Both the position numbers and the translations under genes were made by a program. The notes under the pieces are model-generated. The model was not told the DNA's origin. It searched no databases and worked only from the letters and a program-made list of their open reading frames with translations. From Heterostelium multicystogenum (lineage: Eukaryota > Evosea > Eumycetozoa > Acytosteliales > Acytosteliaceae), in NCBI GenBank assembly GCA_003667245.1, contig RCNN01000159.1, positions 1 to 64,000 on the forward strand: 64,000 nucleotides of DNA, read 5' to 3'. The stretch's first letter is position 1, and each line of letters begins with the position of its first letter. Of the stretch, positions 10,258-21,090 are shown one piece after another.

Positions 10258-13200
10258 CACCGTTGATAAAGCAATAGAGAATGCGGTAAAATTGTTACAG
10301 GCTGGTACCATACATATGGGTATGTACAATCCCTCATATACGGGAATGATGGATAGCATTAGGGGACCTACCTACCAGGAGCCTGTCTATGAAAGAATCA
10401 ATACACCCGTGAAAGATAGATCGTTTTTATATTCTCCTGCACCGACGACGGCGATCCATAAACCTTTAGCGATGGAGGAGTTGGACAATACTACTCCTAT
10501 ACCTTTAGCTATGAATTTTCAGAATATGCCGTCTAAGATTCCGATTCCTTCCCAAATGAAGAAAAATGCTACCAATGATGCCTTAGCTGTAAACGAAAGG
10601 AGACCAAGGAGACCGCCAGTAAGGAAGTCCAGAGACCAAGCGATTTGTTTCCACTGCAATAAGAAAGGACATTTTAGGAACGAATGCCCTAGTTTGAAAA
10701 ATGACTCTGTTTTGGTAAACGAGATGGTGGAAAAAAGAGCGAAGAGTGTACCCAGTCCAGAGCAAGGAAAACCAAAGACGAATGATAATGGATGTGCTTC
10801 TTTGGGTGCCATTTTAGAGCTTCAGGGTAGATCTGTGCGATGTTTGATTGATACCGGAGCGGTTCCTACTATTATTTCTAGTGAATTAGCAAATCTGTTA
10901 AAATTACAGGTAGATCCTGTACCTACGGTCAGTATCAATTCTGCGAACAAAACTAGACTTCAAATAATTGGTAAAGTTACTATCACTTGTGCTATAACAC
11001 CTAGGGATAAGCATCAGATCACCGCGTTTGTGGCGGATAACTTGTTATACAGATGTATAATAGGGCGAAGGGAGCTATCGAGTTGGAATTGTGTTATTGA
11101 TCTTGCGACCAATATATTGAGGACACCGAGATCGAAAATTCCGTTGCACCCTGACTTAGAGATGCCTTACTCTAGAGAAGTGAGTTTAACTTCTCGTCCA
11201 GGGGAAGTGTTGAACATAAATGAAGAATTTAATATATTTAAGATTAGTGATCCGTTTGCTGAAATTTTGGATTCTTGTTTGGTAGATGTCAGTTCATCAG
11301 ATAATGTGGAACACCACCTTGCTAAGCAGATAAAACTAGAGTTTGCTGATGTGTTCGACGAAAAGTTAAAGAAACCAGGTCAGATTCCAGGAGTAGAATG
11401 CGTTATCGAACTATTACCCAATGCTGATGAAAAGCTTAAAGCCCAACAACCGTACCGAACCGGTCCTAAAGAGAAGAAGATCATCGAAGATGAAGTCGAA
11501 AAAATGCTAAAAGATGGGATAATCAGAAAGCCCATATGCGTCTCCTGTGGTTTTAATACCGAAACCTGATGGTTCTACAAGGTTCTGTGTCAATTACAAA
11601 AGACTTAATAACGTCACGAAGTCTATCAATATACCCTTTCCGCTGATTGAAGAGATACTAATAAGTTTAAGAAAGGCTAGGATATTCTCCAATCTTGACT
11701 GTGTTACTAGCTACTACCAAGTGACTGTCAAAGAGGAAGACAGACCGAAAACTGCATTTATTACTCACCAAGGAGTATATGAATTTAATGTAATGCCATG
11801 GCATTGGACTCAAGAATGCACCTAAGTTTTTCCAAAAAATAATGACAAAAGTTTTACGAAAGTTCATTGGTATATTTTGTTGGTTTTCATTGACGATATC
11901 GTAATCTACAGTCAAAGTGAAAAGGAACATCTGGAACATCTACGTATGATTCTAGAAGAGATTAGGAAGAGTTTTATTAAATTGAAGGAGTTAAAGTGCA
12001 AATTCTTTCATACGCGGATTAAATTCTTAGGTCACATTGTTGAAGACGGAAATATATCTATCGATCCTGATCGTTTGAAGGCAATCTCAAATCTTCCTGC
12101 ACCTTCAAATACGAAACAGTTACAACGATTGTTAGGAATTCTCAATTACAATAGGAAGTTTATTCGAATTTTTTCAACTATTGCTGCGCCTTTAAATCAT
12201 TTATTAAAAAAGGATGTCAAGTGGAATTGGTCAGATGCATGTGCAAAAGCAGTTAATGATATTATCGAGTGTATGAAGTCGGATGGTATCTTAAGGTTAC
12301 CAGATGTTAATCAACCATTCACTTTGGAAACCGATGCTAGTGGACATGGTATTGGTGGCTCATTGTTTCAAAATGAGAAATTAGTTAGCGCATTTAGTAG
12401 ATCGTTAACCGTTAGCGAGAAGAATTATCATTCTGGAGAGTTAGAATGTTTGGCAGTTGTTGAGTCAGTAAAACAGTTCAGACATTTGCTGATTGGATCT
12501 CAATTTACGGTTATCACGGATAACATGCATTGAAAGTTCTTAATGACAAATCACCTAAGAATAGTCGTATTTTGCGTTGGTCATTATACTTACAAGGTTT
12601 TTGATTATGTCGTAAAGTATAGAGCTGGACAGTTGAATGGATTCGCGATGCATTGTCAAGATTAGGCGAATCAGTAATAGCGATCAATGTAGAAGACAGT
12701 TTGTCAATCACCTCAATTAAGAAGTATCAAGAGGAGGATGAATTTTTGTATTGAAATTAAGAAAGGTCTTCAGAGTAATCACATCACTCACAACGATTCT
12801 ATTTTCTTTTCTGTTGATGACGATATAGTATATTTCAATTATGACCATAGGAAGGTGAACCCATTCACTACATCCGGTATTACAAGAAGAATTTGGGTTC
12901 CAGTAGCATTAAGACCTAACGTCATCAATTATTTCCATGACGAGCTACTTACCGGAGGTCATTCAGGTTTAGACAAAAACCGTTTCCAAGATTAAAGAAA
13001 GGTTTTATTGGAATACCATCGTTTTTGATGTAAGACTACACATTCAGAGTTGCCCTACATGTCTTACTTTTAAGAGTCCTTCACAAATCTTGAAGCCAGG
13101 CCAAGCTTTTTCTATCCAAGTGTCCCAACCTTTTGAATTGTTAGGCGTCGACCTAATGGGACCATTACCTGTCACGCACTCAGGTAACAAGTATATATTA

Positions 13201-14015
13201 GTCTTCTCAGACCATTTAACGAAATGGCCAGAAGCGTTCGCCATTTCGGATTGTTCTGCCGTTACAGTCGCTGGATATTTATACAGAGAGATTATTTGTC
13301 GTTATGGTCCTCCTAAGAAGTTATTATCTGATTGTGGACTACAATTCTTATCAGTAGTTGTTAAAAAAGGTAAATGAACTTTTCAAGGTTCTTAAAGTCA
13401 ATACAGCACCATATCACCCCACAGACCGATGGATTAGTGGAGAGATTTAACAAAACGTTAATTGGAATGCTGAAATGTTACGTATTAAATAATCCAACTG
13501 GGATGAGTTCATTTGTTCAGTATTGTTTGCTTATAGGATAGCATCCCACTCCTCTTCAAAGTTCTCACCGTTCGAATTAATCATGGGGTCGAAAGCCAGT
13601 CACCGTGTTGGATATCAATTTACCGGAGAGAAGACTGTTGTCAACCTATATCTCAAGCGAGTTGTGGAATAAGGAACTCTCAGATTCTTTGAGGAAAGCT
13701 TTGGACATTGCCTCGACCAATAATCAAAGAGCCCAGGAGAAGAGGATGAATATGCTCAATCAACGAAGAGTAGCCCTGCACTACAAGGAAAAAGATCAAG
13801 TTATGGTAAAGATCATGGAACCGTTGACATATCAAGACACTGGGGTTGCCAGAAAGTTTCTACCGAAGTGGAGAGGTCCAGTTGAAGTCAAACGTGTGCT
13901 TGGACCAAATACCTTGGAGCTCGACCTCCCTCCCGCGTTCACAATCAAGACAGTTAATATTGACCAAGTCAAGCGATTCACCCCAAGACTCACGAAGTTA
14001 ATTAAAGGTGGGTGA
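10250..14015 (+). pseudogene. Retrotransposon Gag zinc knuckle and Pol polyprotein, frame-broken
   Basis: In order: a CCHC zinc knuckle near 10645 (CFHCNKKGHFRNECP), an aspartic protease with DTGA near 10855, reverse transcriptase with an FIDDIVIYS active-site box near 11885, RNase H beginning at TDASGHGIGG near 12330, and integrase. The integrase shows an HH-CC-like zinc region (GGHSGLDK, then CPTC), a catalytic core starting GVDLMGP near 13145 and LSDCG near 13330, and a C-terminal GPY/F-type module ending in a stop at 14013-14015. I see no chromodomain. Frame breaks occur near 11535, 11800, 12530, 12990 and 13370 to 13600. Proteins are described only, not rebuilt. Confidence 0.85.
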
Positions 14016-14016
14016 A
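14004..14016 (+). promoter_or_regulatory. Polypurine tract
   Basis: AAAGGTGGGTGAA lies directly before the TG that opens the right LTR and overlaps the stop codon of the integrase frame. This is the expected primer site for plus-strand synthesis. Confidence 0.6.
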
Positions 14017-14201
14017 TGTAATATTACAATGAGATCAGGCTTTCTCCACCGGGAGTTTTTACTGCCGATTTCCCATAATCACCAGTCATCAATCATGCCT
14101 ATATAAAGACACCAAGTTTAACCTAATAAAGCATTCTTCTAATACTGCAATTAACAGTAATATATATATCTAAGTAACCTGCGTATACATATTAATTTAC
14201 A
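14017..14201 (+). repeat. Right LTR
   Basis: About 185 bp, starting TGTAATATTACAATGAG and ending TTTACA. It is followed by the AAAAC target duplication at 14202-14206. It differs from the left copy at a few homopolymers, one GC/AT-type site near AAAGC, and TA-repeat length. Confidence 0.85.
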
Positions 14202-14356
14202 AAAACAAAAAATTCCATATTTAAAATATTTATAATTCTTAAACATGGTCTAACTTGATAAGAGGAAAAGTGTTTACCTTCAACTATTATAGAGTTTTAC
14301 ACATTTATGATTATGATTTTACATGGTTCACATATATAGAATGCTTCATAAACAAT

Positions 14357-14545
14357 TGTAAAAAAATAGGATGTCAGGTTTTCTCCAAAAGGGACTTTTA
14401 CTTCCGACTTACAGTTATGATATCAACAATTAGTAAATTATCATTAAACCATAAACACTACCATTCAATTATACTCTATATATCTTTAATAATATTTTTC
14501 CAATCAAGTAATTATAATTTGTACATATCATATAAATCATATATA
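14357..14545 (+). repeat. Decayed LTR relic of a related element
   Basis: The stretch TGTAAAAAAATAGGATGTCA, followed by GGTTTTCTCC, GGGACTTTTACTTCCGA and a later TATATAT segment, follows the same order as the neighbouring LTR (TGTAATATTACAATGAGATC, then GGCTTTCTCC and GAGTTTTTACTGCCGA), with many substitutions. It is best read as an old solo LTR of the same or a sister family. The right boundary is approximate. Confidence 0.5.
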
Positions 14546-14761
14546 TATAATCCAAATCCACATATACTATATGATGATGGACCATCATATAAAAAATAAA
14601 CCAAATAACACAAAAGTAAAAATAATATCCTTAATAATACCTCTAAAAGGGGTAATGTAATATAGACTCCCAACTTGTAATAATGTTCCGCAAAACTATT
14701 TCCCTTATGTACAGGTCAAATCCTCTTTTCCTCTTTATCTGTTAGATTAATCCTGGAAGGA
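14546..14761. other. Non-coding gap
   Basis: AT-rich. Near 14640 there is AAAAGGGGTAA followed by TGTAATATAGAC. It resembles a polypurine tract plus LTR start and may be another trace of an old element. Confidence 0.3.
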
Positions 14762-17700
14762 TTAAAGTTTAAAATAAATAAAATTCTGTTGAACTTTTAT
14801 TAGGAAGTAATCTATTATTTTAATATGGAGTTTCACATCCAAGCACATCTTTGTTGATCCTTGATTTACCAAATCTTTTGATAGAAAATCTATATCAATT
14901 TTTTTAATTAAAAACTTCATCAATTTGGTAGATACTTGGTTATAAAAAGTCAATGATTCCAAATTGTTTGGGAAGAACATCTTCATCGATCCTTTGGTTA
15001 AAACAGAATCCAAAAGTCAATGATTCCAAATTGGTTGGTAGAACATCTTGACAATATTTTTGGTTAAAATCTTCACCAAAAGTCAATGATTCCAAATTGG
15101 TTGGAAGAAACATCTTTGTCAATCTTTTGGTTAAATCTGGATCCAAAAGTTAATGATTTCAAATTGGTTGGAAGAACATCTTTATCGATCCTTTGGTTAA
15201 AAATATCACCGAAAGTCAATGATATCAAATTGGTTGGTAACATCTTCATCGATCATTTGGTTAAAACCATAACCGAAAGTCAATAATTTCAAATTGTTTG
15301 GTAGAACATCTTTATCGATCATTTGGTTAAAATCTTTACCAAAAGTTAATGATTTCAAATTGGTTGGAAGAACATCTTTTATCGATCATTTGGTTAAAAC
15401 CATGACCGAAAGTCAATAATTTCAAATTGGTTGGTAGAACATCTTCATCGATCCTTTGGTTAAAATCGAATCCAAAAGTCAATGATTCCAAATTGGTTGG
15501 AAGAAAAATCTTTGTCAATCTTTTGGTTAAAATATTTACCAAAAGTCAATGATTTCAAATTGGTTGGAAGAACATCTTTATCGATCCTTTGGTTAAATTG
15601 GTATCCAAAAGTCAAAAAAAGACAAATCATTTGGAAGAACATCTTTATCGATCATTTGGTTAAAATCTTCACCAAAAGTCAATGATATCAAATTGGTTGG
15701 AAGAACATCTTTATCGATCATTTGGTTAAAACCATGACCGAAAGTCAATGATATCAAATTGGTTGGTAGAACATCTTCATCGATCCTTTGGTTAAAATCT
15801 TCACCAAAAGTCAATGATTTCAAATTGGTTGGAAGAACATCTTTATCGATCATTTGGTTAAAATATTTACCAAAAGTCAATGATTCCAAATTGGTTGGAA
15901 GAACATCTTTATCGATCCTTTGGTTAAAATGGTTTCCAATTTTCAATGATTTCAAATTGTTTGGAAGAACATCTTTATCGATCATTTGGTTAAATTGGGA
16001 TCCAAAAATTAATGATTTCAAATTGGTTGATAGAACATCTTCATCGATCATTTGGTTAAAATCTTCACCAAAAGTCAATGATTTCAAATTGGTTGGAAGA
16101 ACATCTTTATCCATCATTTGGTTAAAACCATGACCGAAAGTCAATGATATCAAATTGGTTGGTAGAACATCTTCATCGATCATTTGGTTAAAATATTTAC
16201 CAAAAGTCAATGATATCAAATTGGTTGGAAGAACATCTTTATCGATCCTTTGGTTAAAATCTTCACCAAAAGTCAATGATTCCAAATTGGTTGGAAGAAC
16301 ATCTTTGTCAATCTTTTGATTAAATTTGATTCCAAAAATTAATGATTTCAAATGGATTGGAAGAACATCTTTATCGATCATTTGGTTAAAACCATGACCG
16401 AAAGTCAATGATATCAAATTGGTTGGTAGAACATCTTCATCGATCCTTTGGTTAAAATCTTCACCAAAAGTCAATGATTTCAAATTGGTTGGTAGAACAT
16501 CTTTGTCAATCTTTTGATTAAAATGTAAACCAAACATCAACGATTGAAGTGTTTCTGGAAATATTCTTGATTTAATTGGACTATTATAGTCATCACAAAA
16601 ATATGATTTCAGTATATTGACATTGGTGAGGGGATAGGAATTCAGTGCTATAAAAAGGATAATGAATTTTTTGACCTTCTAATGCAAAATATTGAGCCAA
16701 AATATGTTGAAGTGAATTTCTATTCTCTGGTAATGTCGATGTCATCAGCTTTACCAAACAATTTAATGTACGACTTTCATTTAGATTGAAAAATTTGAAA
16801 TATCTAAATAATATAAAATGTTAGAAATTTAACACATTAAAAATACAATATTTGATTACTTTTCCATTAAACATTGAATTGTTACACCAACTGAGTAAAT
16901 ATCGAATGCAAATGAATACATTTTTTTTCAAAATAAGCTCCTTTGTATATAGAAATACTATTAATACAATATTGTATTGATTAGATTCAAATAAACTTAC
17001 TGGGGGAATAAATCCTTTAGTTCCAACAGTACCTATTGGAGATTCAGTTGGAAGTACATTGGAATCATAATACTCTGACCTTGAATCACATTGTAACAAT
17101 TTGATTTTCTCATCTTCATCGAGTTTGATGTTGTCTGGCTCTCGAACACATCCAAAATCACCAAGCCTCAGGTTTCCATCTTTGATAAAGATATTTTCAG
17201 GTTTGATATCACAATGAATGATTCTATGTCTTTCAAGTTTTGACAATATCACAAATAGTTGTGTTAAAATTGAATAGATTTCTTTACCTAATCTAATGTT
17301 TTGGCTTGATTTATCAAAATGAAAATATTATTAATATTTATGATGAATAATAAGAAATAAAAATGTATAGTTACTTTTGCAATATTAATCTGAGATCAGT
17401 TTCATCACAAAATTCATTCAGTATCTCAAAGATTCCATTTTCTTTGTCATCATAATAATCAACCAGTTGAACAAAACTGTTATCTCCTTTGAATAGCTCC
17501 ATTACCTCCACTTCTCGAACCAAACTCTGATGTTTTTTAATATTAATATTATTATTCATATCCTTATATTCAATCTTCTTATATGCAAACTAGAAAATAA
17601 AATGTTTAATATATGGTGATATTAAAAGTAACAATTAATGGCTATACATACTAACTTGGATTCTTTTGAGATGGCAAGGAATACAGGATTAAGACTTTCA

Positions 17701-19287
17701 TTTGTGAATTTTGAAATAATAAAATATTCTTTTCCATGAATGGAAAATGATGGATATGATTGAAAGATATCTGATTGTTGGAGTCCAAATTTGAGTGTGA
17801 TATCTATTACATTTGATTTCCTAGGAATAGTTGTTTCCAAGAATAATGATATGTTGTTACTTTTGAGCAATGTCACTGTAATTGTGTCGTTTGTATATTC
17901 TGGAGGATTATCAACTTGATTTTCTGAATATCTATTGATTTTCAATATCTTTGGTCTGATTGTTGTTGATGGAAATGAAAACACCAACAATAAATCATAC
18001 ATTGTTTGATTGTTAATATATAGTGATTTACAACTTAAGTGGTAGATGTCATTATAAATTCGAGTCCCAATTGATGGAGTCAAGCAATATCTACTATAGT
18101 CATTCATCAAATCATTGTGAACTAGTATACGATTTTGTGGGAAATGTATCTCTTTAATAGAAAGTGGAAATACACCCAATGTCTCTTCTTGAGAAAAATC
18201 CTGACCAAATTTCAGAGTCTCCAATAAATTTGGTAATACATTTGGTTTGATTTCCATATTATATCTTTGACCAAATACCAATGATTTGAGTGATGGTGGT
18301 AATACTCTTGATTCTATTGGTTGACAATAATCATGACCAAATATCAGTGATTCTAGTGAGTTTGGTAATACATTTGGTTTGAGTTCAATATTAAATCGAT
18401 TACCAAACTCCAATGACTTGAGTGATGGTGGTAATACTCTTGATTCTATTGGTTGACAATAATCATCACCAAATTTTCAGTGATTCTAGTGAGTTTGGTA
18501 ATACATTTGGCTTGATTTCCATATTATATCTTTGACCAAATACCAATGATTTGAGTGATGGTGGTAATACACCTGATTCTATTGGTTGACAATAATAATC
18601 ACCAAATATCAGTGATTCTAGTGAGTTTAGTAATACATTTGGCTTGAGTTTAAAATTAAATCGATAACGAAACATCAATAAATAATCCCTAAATCCATTA
18701 TTAAATCGATAACCAAACTCCAATGACTTGAGTGATGATGGTAATACACCTGATTCTATTGGTTGACAATAATAATGACCGAATTTCAGTGATTCTATTG
18801 AGTTTGGTAATACATTTGGCTTGAGTTCAATATTAAATCGTTTACCAAACTTCAATAACTTGAGTGATGGTGGTAATACACCTGATTCTATTGGTTGACA
18901 ATTATCATGACCAAATATCAGTGATTCTAGTGAGTTTGGTAATACATTTGGCTTGAGTTCAATATTAAATCGTTTACCAAACTTCAATGATTTGAGTGAT
19001 GGTGGTAATACACCCGGTTCTATTTGCTGACAATAATCATGACCAAATATCAGTGATTCTAGTGAGTTTGGTAATACATTTGGCTTGAGTTCAATATTAA
19101 ATTGATAATTAAAGATGATTGATTGAAGTACAGGTGATAAATCACCAATCTCTATAGGTTGATTGAAATCTCCATTAAATATAAGTTTGAATCTATCTAC
19201 TAATTGTATATGATTTTTATATTTATATAGTTTATTTCGGTGTACACCTGTACTATATAGTTCTTCAACGCTGATATTTGAAACCAT
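14762..19287 (-). CDS. FNIP-repeat protein kinase (fnk-like) with FNIP arrays on both sides
   Basis: Starts at 19287 (MVSNISVEELYSTG). An N-terminal array of 22-residue FNIP repeats runs to about 18180 (unit of the form VLPNSLESLIFGHDYCQPIE). A non-repeat region leads into a kinase domain with the ATP-site lysine in FAYKKI, an aC-like LVREVEVMELF, a catalytic loop HCDIKPEN, DFG in LGDFGCVR and a GTKGF activation-segment end. After about 16570 a second, much longer array follows (unit TFGEDFNQRIDKDVLPTNLE). Introns include one ending at about 17591 before the exon FAYKKI, about 17301-17371, and others near 16950-17000 and 16805-16850. Frame breaks are at ~18475 (TTTT against TT), ~16925 (run of eight A), ~16640 and ~15140. 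The HxD motif reads H-C-D, so this is a non-RD kinase. Dictyostelids have a family of FNIP kinases. One gene is my reading; two adjacent genes remain possible. Confidence 0.7.
14800..16545 (-). repeat. Long array of 66-bp FNIP repeats
   Basis: About 26 tandem 66-bp units, each encoding a 22-residue FNIP repeat (core TFG..FNQ.IDKDVLPTNL.SL). Many neighbouring units are almost identical in DNA, which points to recent expansion or homogenisation. Units decay toward the 3' end of the gene, below about 15050. Confidence 0.85.
18180..19180 (-). repeat. N-terminal FNIP repeat array
   Basis: About 14-15 units of the 66-bp type with the alternating cores FGHDYCQPIESGVLPPSLKSL and FGKRFNIELKPNVLPNSLES, that is, a two-unit higher-order repeat of about 132 bp. 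The units form a family distinct from the C-terminal array. Confidence 0.8.
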
Positions 19288-19642
19288 TTATGTATTATCT
19301 ACGAATAAATAAAGTATGTCTAAATTAAAAAAAGATCGTACCTGTGAACTTGTAAGTGAAGTGTTTATCATCTTGATCAACCCAACTTGGTTTGTTTTTT
19401 TTTTTTGGGTTTATAAAATTTGTAAAAAAAGATCACAACGTTGTCCTCCCTATGGAGTAAGACATGTTTTTTATGTTTCTCATTAGAGATACGTATGACA
19501 ATCAGAGTCTACACAATGCCTAAATGCAGCACCTTCAGCAACAACAACAACTTTAAATACATAATTTTATTTATAATAAGAGAAATAGTATAAGTAAATT
19601 TTTCCTATTCAAATAAAATGTTCTCTTTGTCATTTAGATTTT
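19288..19642. other. Intergenic, upstream of the FNIP kinase
   Basis: AT-rich. A possible 5' intron of the kinase lies at about 19295-19341 (donor GTACGATC, acceptor TTCGTAG on the minus strand). Nothing else was recognised. Confidence 0.35.
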
Positions 19643-19870
19643 CCACTTCCATCACTCAAAGAACTTATTACTGGTGATATTGATAACCAATGCAAAATGT
19701 ATGGTATTATAATGCAATTCATACACCTGGTCTATGTCCCTCACTATTGGATCAACTTTGCAGACAGACTATTGGAGGTCATCAGAGATTGTTCGAACAT
19801 TGGATATAGTGCATTCACATCGAATCAGTTCTTTCAAAGATATTGCAACTACCATTATACAATTCATTAA
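19643..19870 (+). pseudogene. Short coding-like open frame, possibly a gene remnant
   Basis: A 75-codon open stretch without an early ATG, beginning PLPSLKELITGDIDNQ and continuing with LVYVPHYWINFADRLLEVI. It follows an acceptor-like TTTAG. The composition is protein-like, unlike the flanks, but no partner exon is obvious. It may be a remnant of a repeat or F-box type protein. I do not recognise the family. Confidence 0.3.
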
Positions 19871-20679
19871 ATTCCAACTCTGAACAATGTTCGGTCCTAT
19901 TCTTGAGAAAAAACTGTATTATTTCCATGTGACCACTCTATCCCACATTCTAAGTTGGATACTCAGTGCATCTTTCAGTTCTATTCTCATATAAAAAACT
20001 CTACAATCTTATAGTACTCATTCTCTGATGCAATTCCATTGATCCAGAAGTGTAACTTCAGTTCTATAATGATGAAGCCAAACAACAGTTGAGAAATGAC
20101 CAAAAAGAGCTAACTCATTCATAGTTTTATGGGTGCATCAGGTCCAAAATCTAAATTGATTATCCAAATAAAATGGTTCTGATTGATAATTTGATTTAAT
20201 TTTATTGTGAATGGTGCAATACCTTGAACACATCATAAGAATTCATATCTAATAAACAAGAAAAAAAAGAAAATAATCTTATTTATCTATATTAGTTTGG
20301 AGATGTTAGGTTAGCATTACACACTACCAATTAGTAAGAAGATGCAAGATCAAAGATTTTGGCAATGAATCAAATGAATGATGAAACATTTTGTACACAT
20401 CAATATATTACCTTTGTTACATGTCGATTACTAATCTTTATTATGTAGATTACACTTCATCTCTTAATAATTAATAAATATATTATATATAAATATAATA
20501 TGGTAATCAATTTATATGAAGATATAATATAAATAGAATGATAATTTGGTAATCTTTATTTGGTGATGATCATTGTTTGGTTTGTGACTTTTTGTGTGGT
20601 GCTTTTTATGTTTTTATTACCATTCAGTAATATTATTCATCATTTAAATATATATATATAGTTTTTATTTACTAGGTTG
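19871..20679. other. Intergenic, AT-rich
   Basis: Scattered short open stretches but no convincing gene. The segment ends in TA-rich sequence just before a composition change at about 20680. Confidence 0.4.
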
Positions 20680-21090
20680 TTGCTCCTATGACTAACACCA
20701 ACATGCAACAACATATGGGCGAAGAACTAGCACCCAATTCCATAGAAAATTATCCAAACGACCCAAAAAGCCATTTAGCACCTGAACAATTTCCCATTAC
20801 CGCTAAAGGTGGGCACAAAATCAGCATCAATAAAAACTAATTGTACATTTTGTAGCTTTCCTGATAGGTCATCGGTTATTTCTGTATTTTGTAGTTGCTC
20901 AGCTTTTTGTTGCTGCTGTTCTTCTTCGGCTTCATAGTTAGCCAAAATCTGCTGTAGCTCCTGCATGGAACTTCTTCCGCTTCTAGGGTTTCGTTTTCTT
21001 GTTTTCACTGCTGCTCTAAAATCTTTTGCGTTTCTTCCTGTTTAGCTTTTGTTTCGCTCTTGGGTAGCTTAGGTATTGTAGACATCTGAT
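20680..21090 (-). other. Coding-like segment of unusual composition
   Basis: GC content is visibly higher than in the flanks. On the minus strand from ATG 21085 it encodes a charged, Gln/Glu-rich helical protein (MSTIPKLPKSETKAKQEE; later MQELQQILANYEAEEEQQQQ and NVQLVFIDADFVPTF), ending at 20775 with at least one frame break near 21000. The plus strand at 20688-20840 is also open (MTNTNMQQHMGEELAPN). Codon use, with many CTA and GCG codons, differs from neighbouring genes. It could be a transferred, plasmid-borne or mobile-element fragment. I do not recognise it. Confidence 0.35.

Larger units (their letters stand above)
9583..14201 (+). mobile_element. Ty3-type LTR retrotransposon inserted upstream of tRNA-Leu
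   Basis: A 4.6-kb element with near-identical LTRs, a primer binding site, gag, protease, reverse transcriptase, RNase H and integrase in that order, a polypurine tract and a 5-bp AAAAC target duplication. The pol order with integrase last identifies the Ty3 (Metaviridae) type. Insertion 15 bp upstream of the 5' end of a tRNA gene resembles the known targeting of DGLT-A-like elements in dictyostelids, which exploit Pol III transcription complexes. Several frame breaks interrupt the coding region, so this copy is probably not autonomous as it reads here. The highly similar LTRs suggest a fairly recent insertion. Confidence 0.9.

Noticed and set aside
14255..14599. 114-codon plus-strand frame after the retrotransposon
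   Set aside because: It runs through the decayed LTR relic and is rich in Tyr/Ile from AT-rich DNA, so it is not a gene.
15086..16133. Plus-strand open frames over the FNIP array
   Set aside because: The 66-bp period keeps several frames open on both strands. Only the minus strand gives the FNIP consensus.
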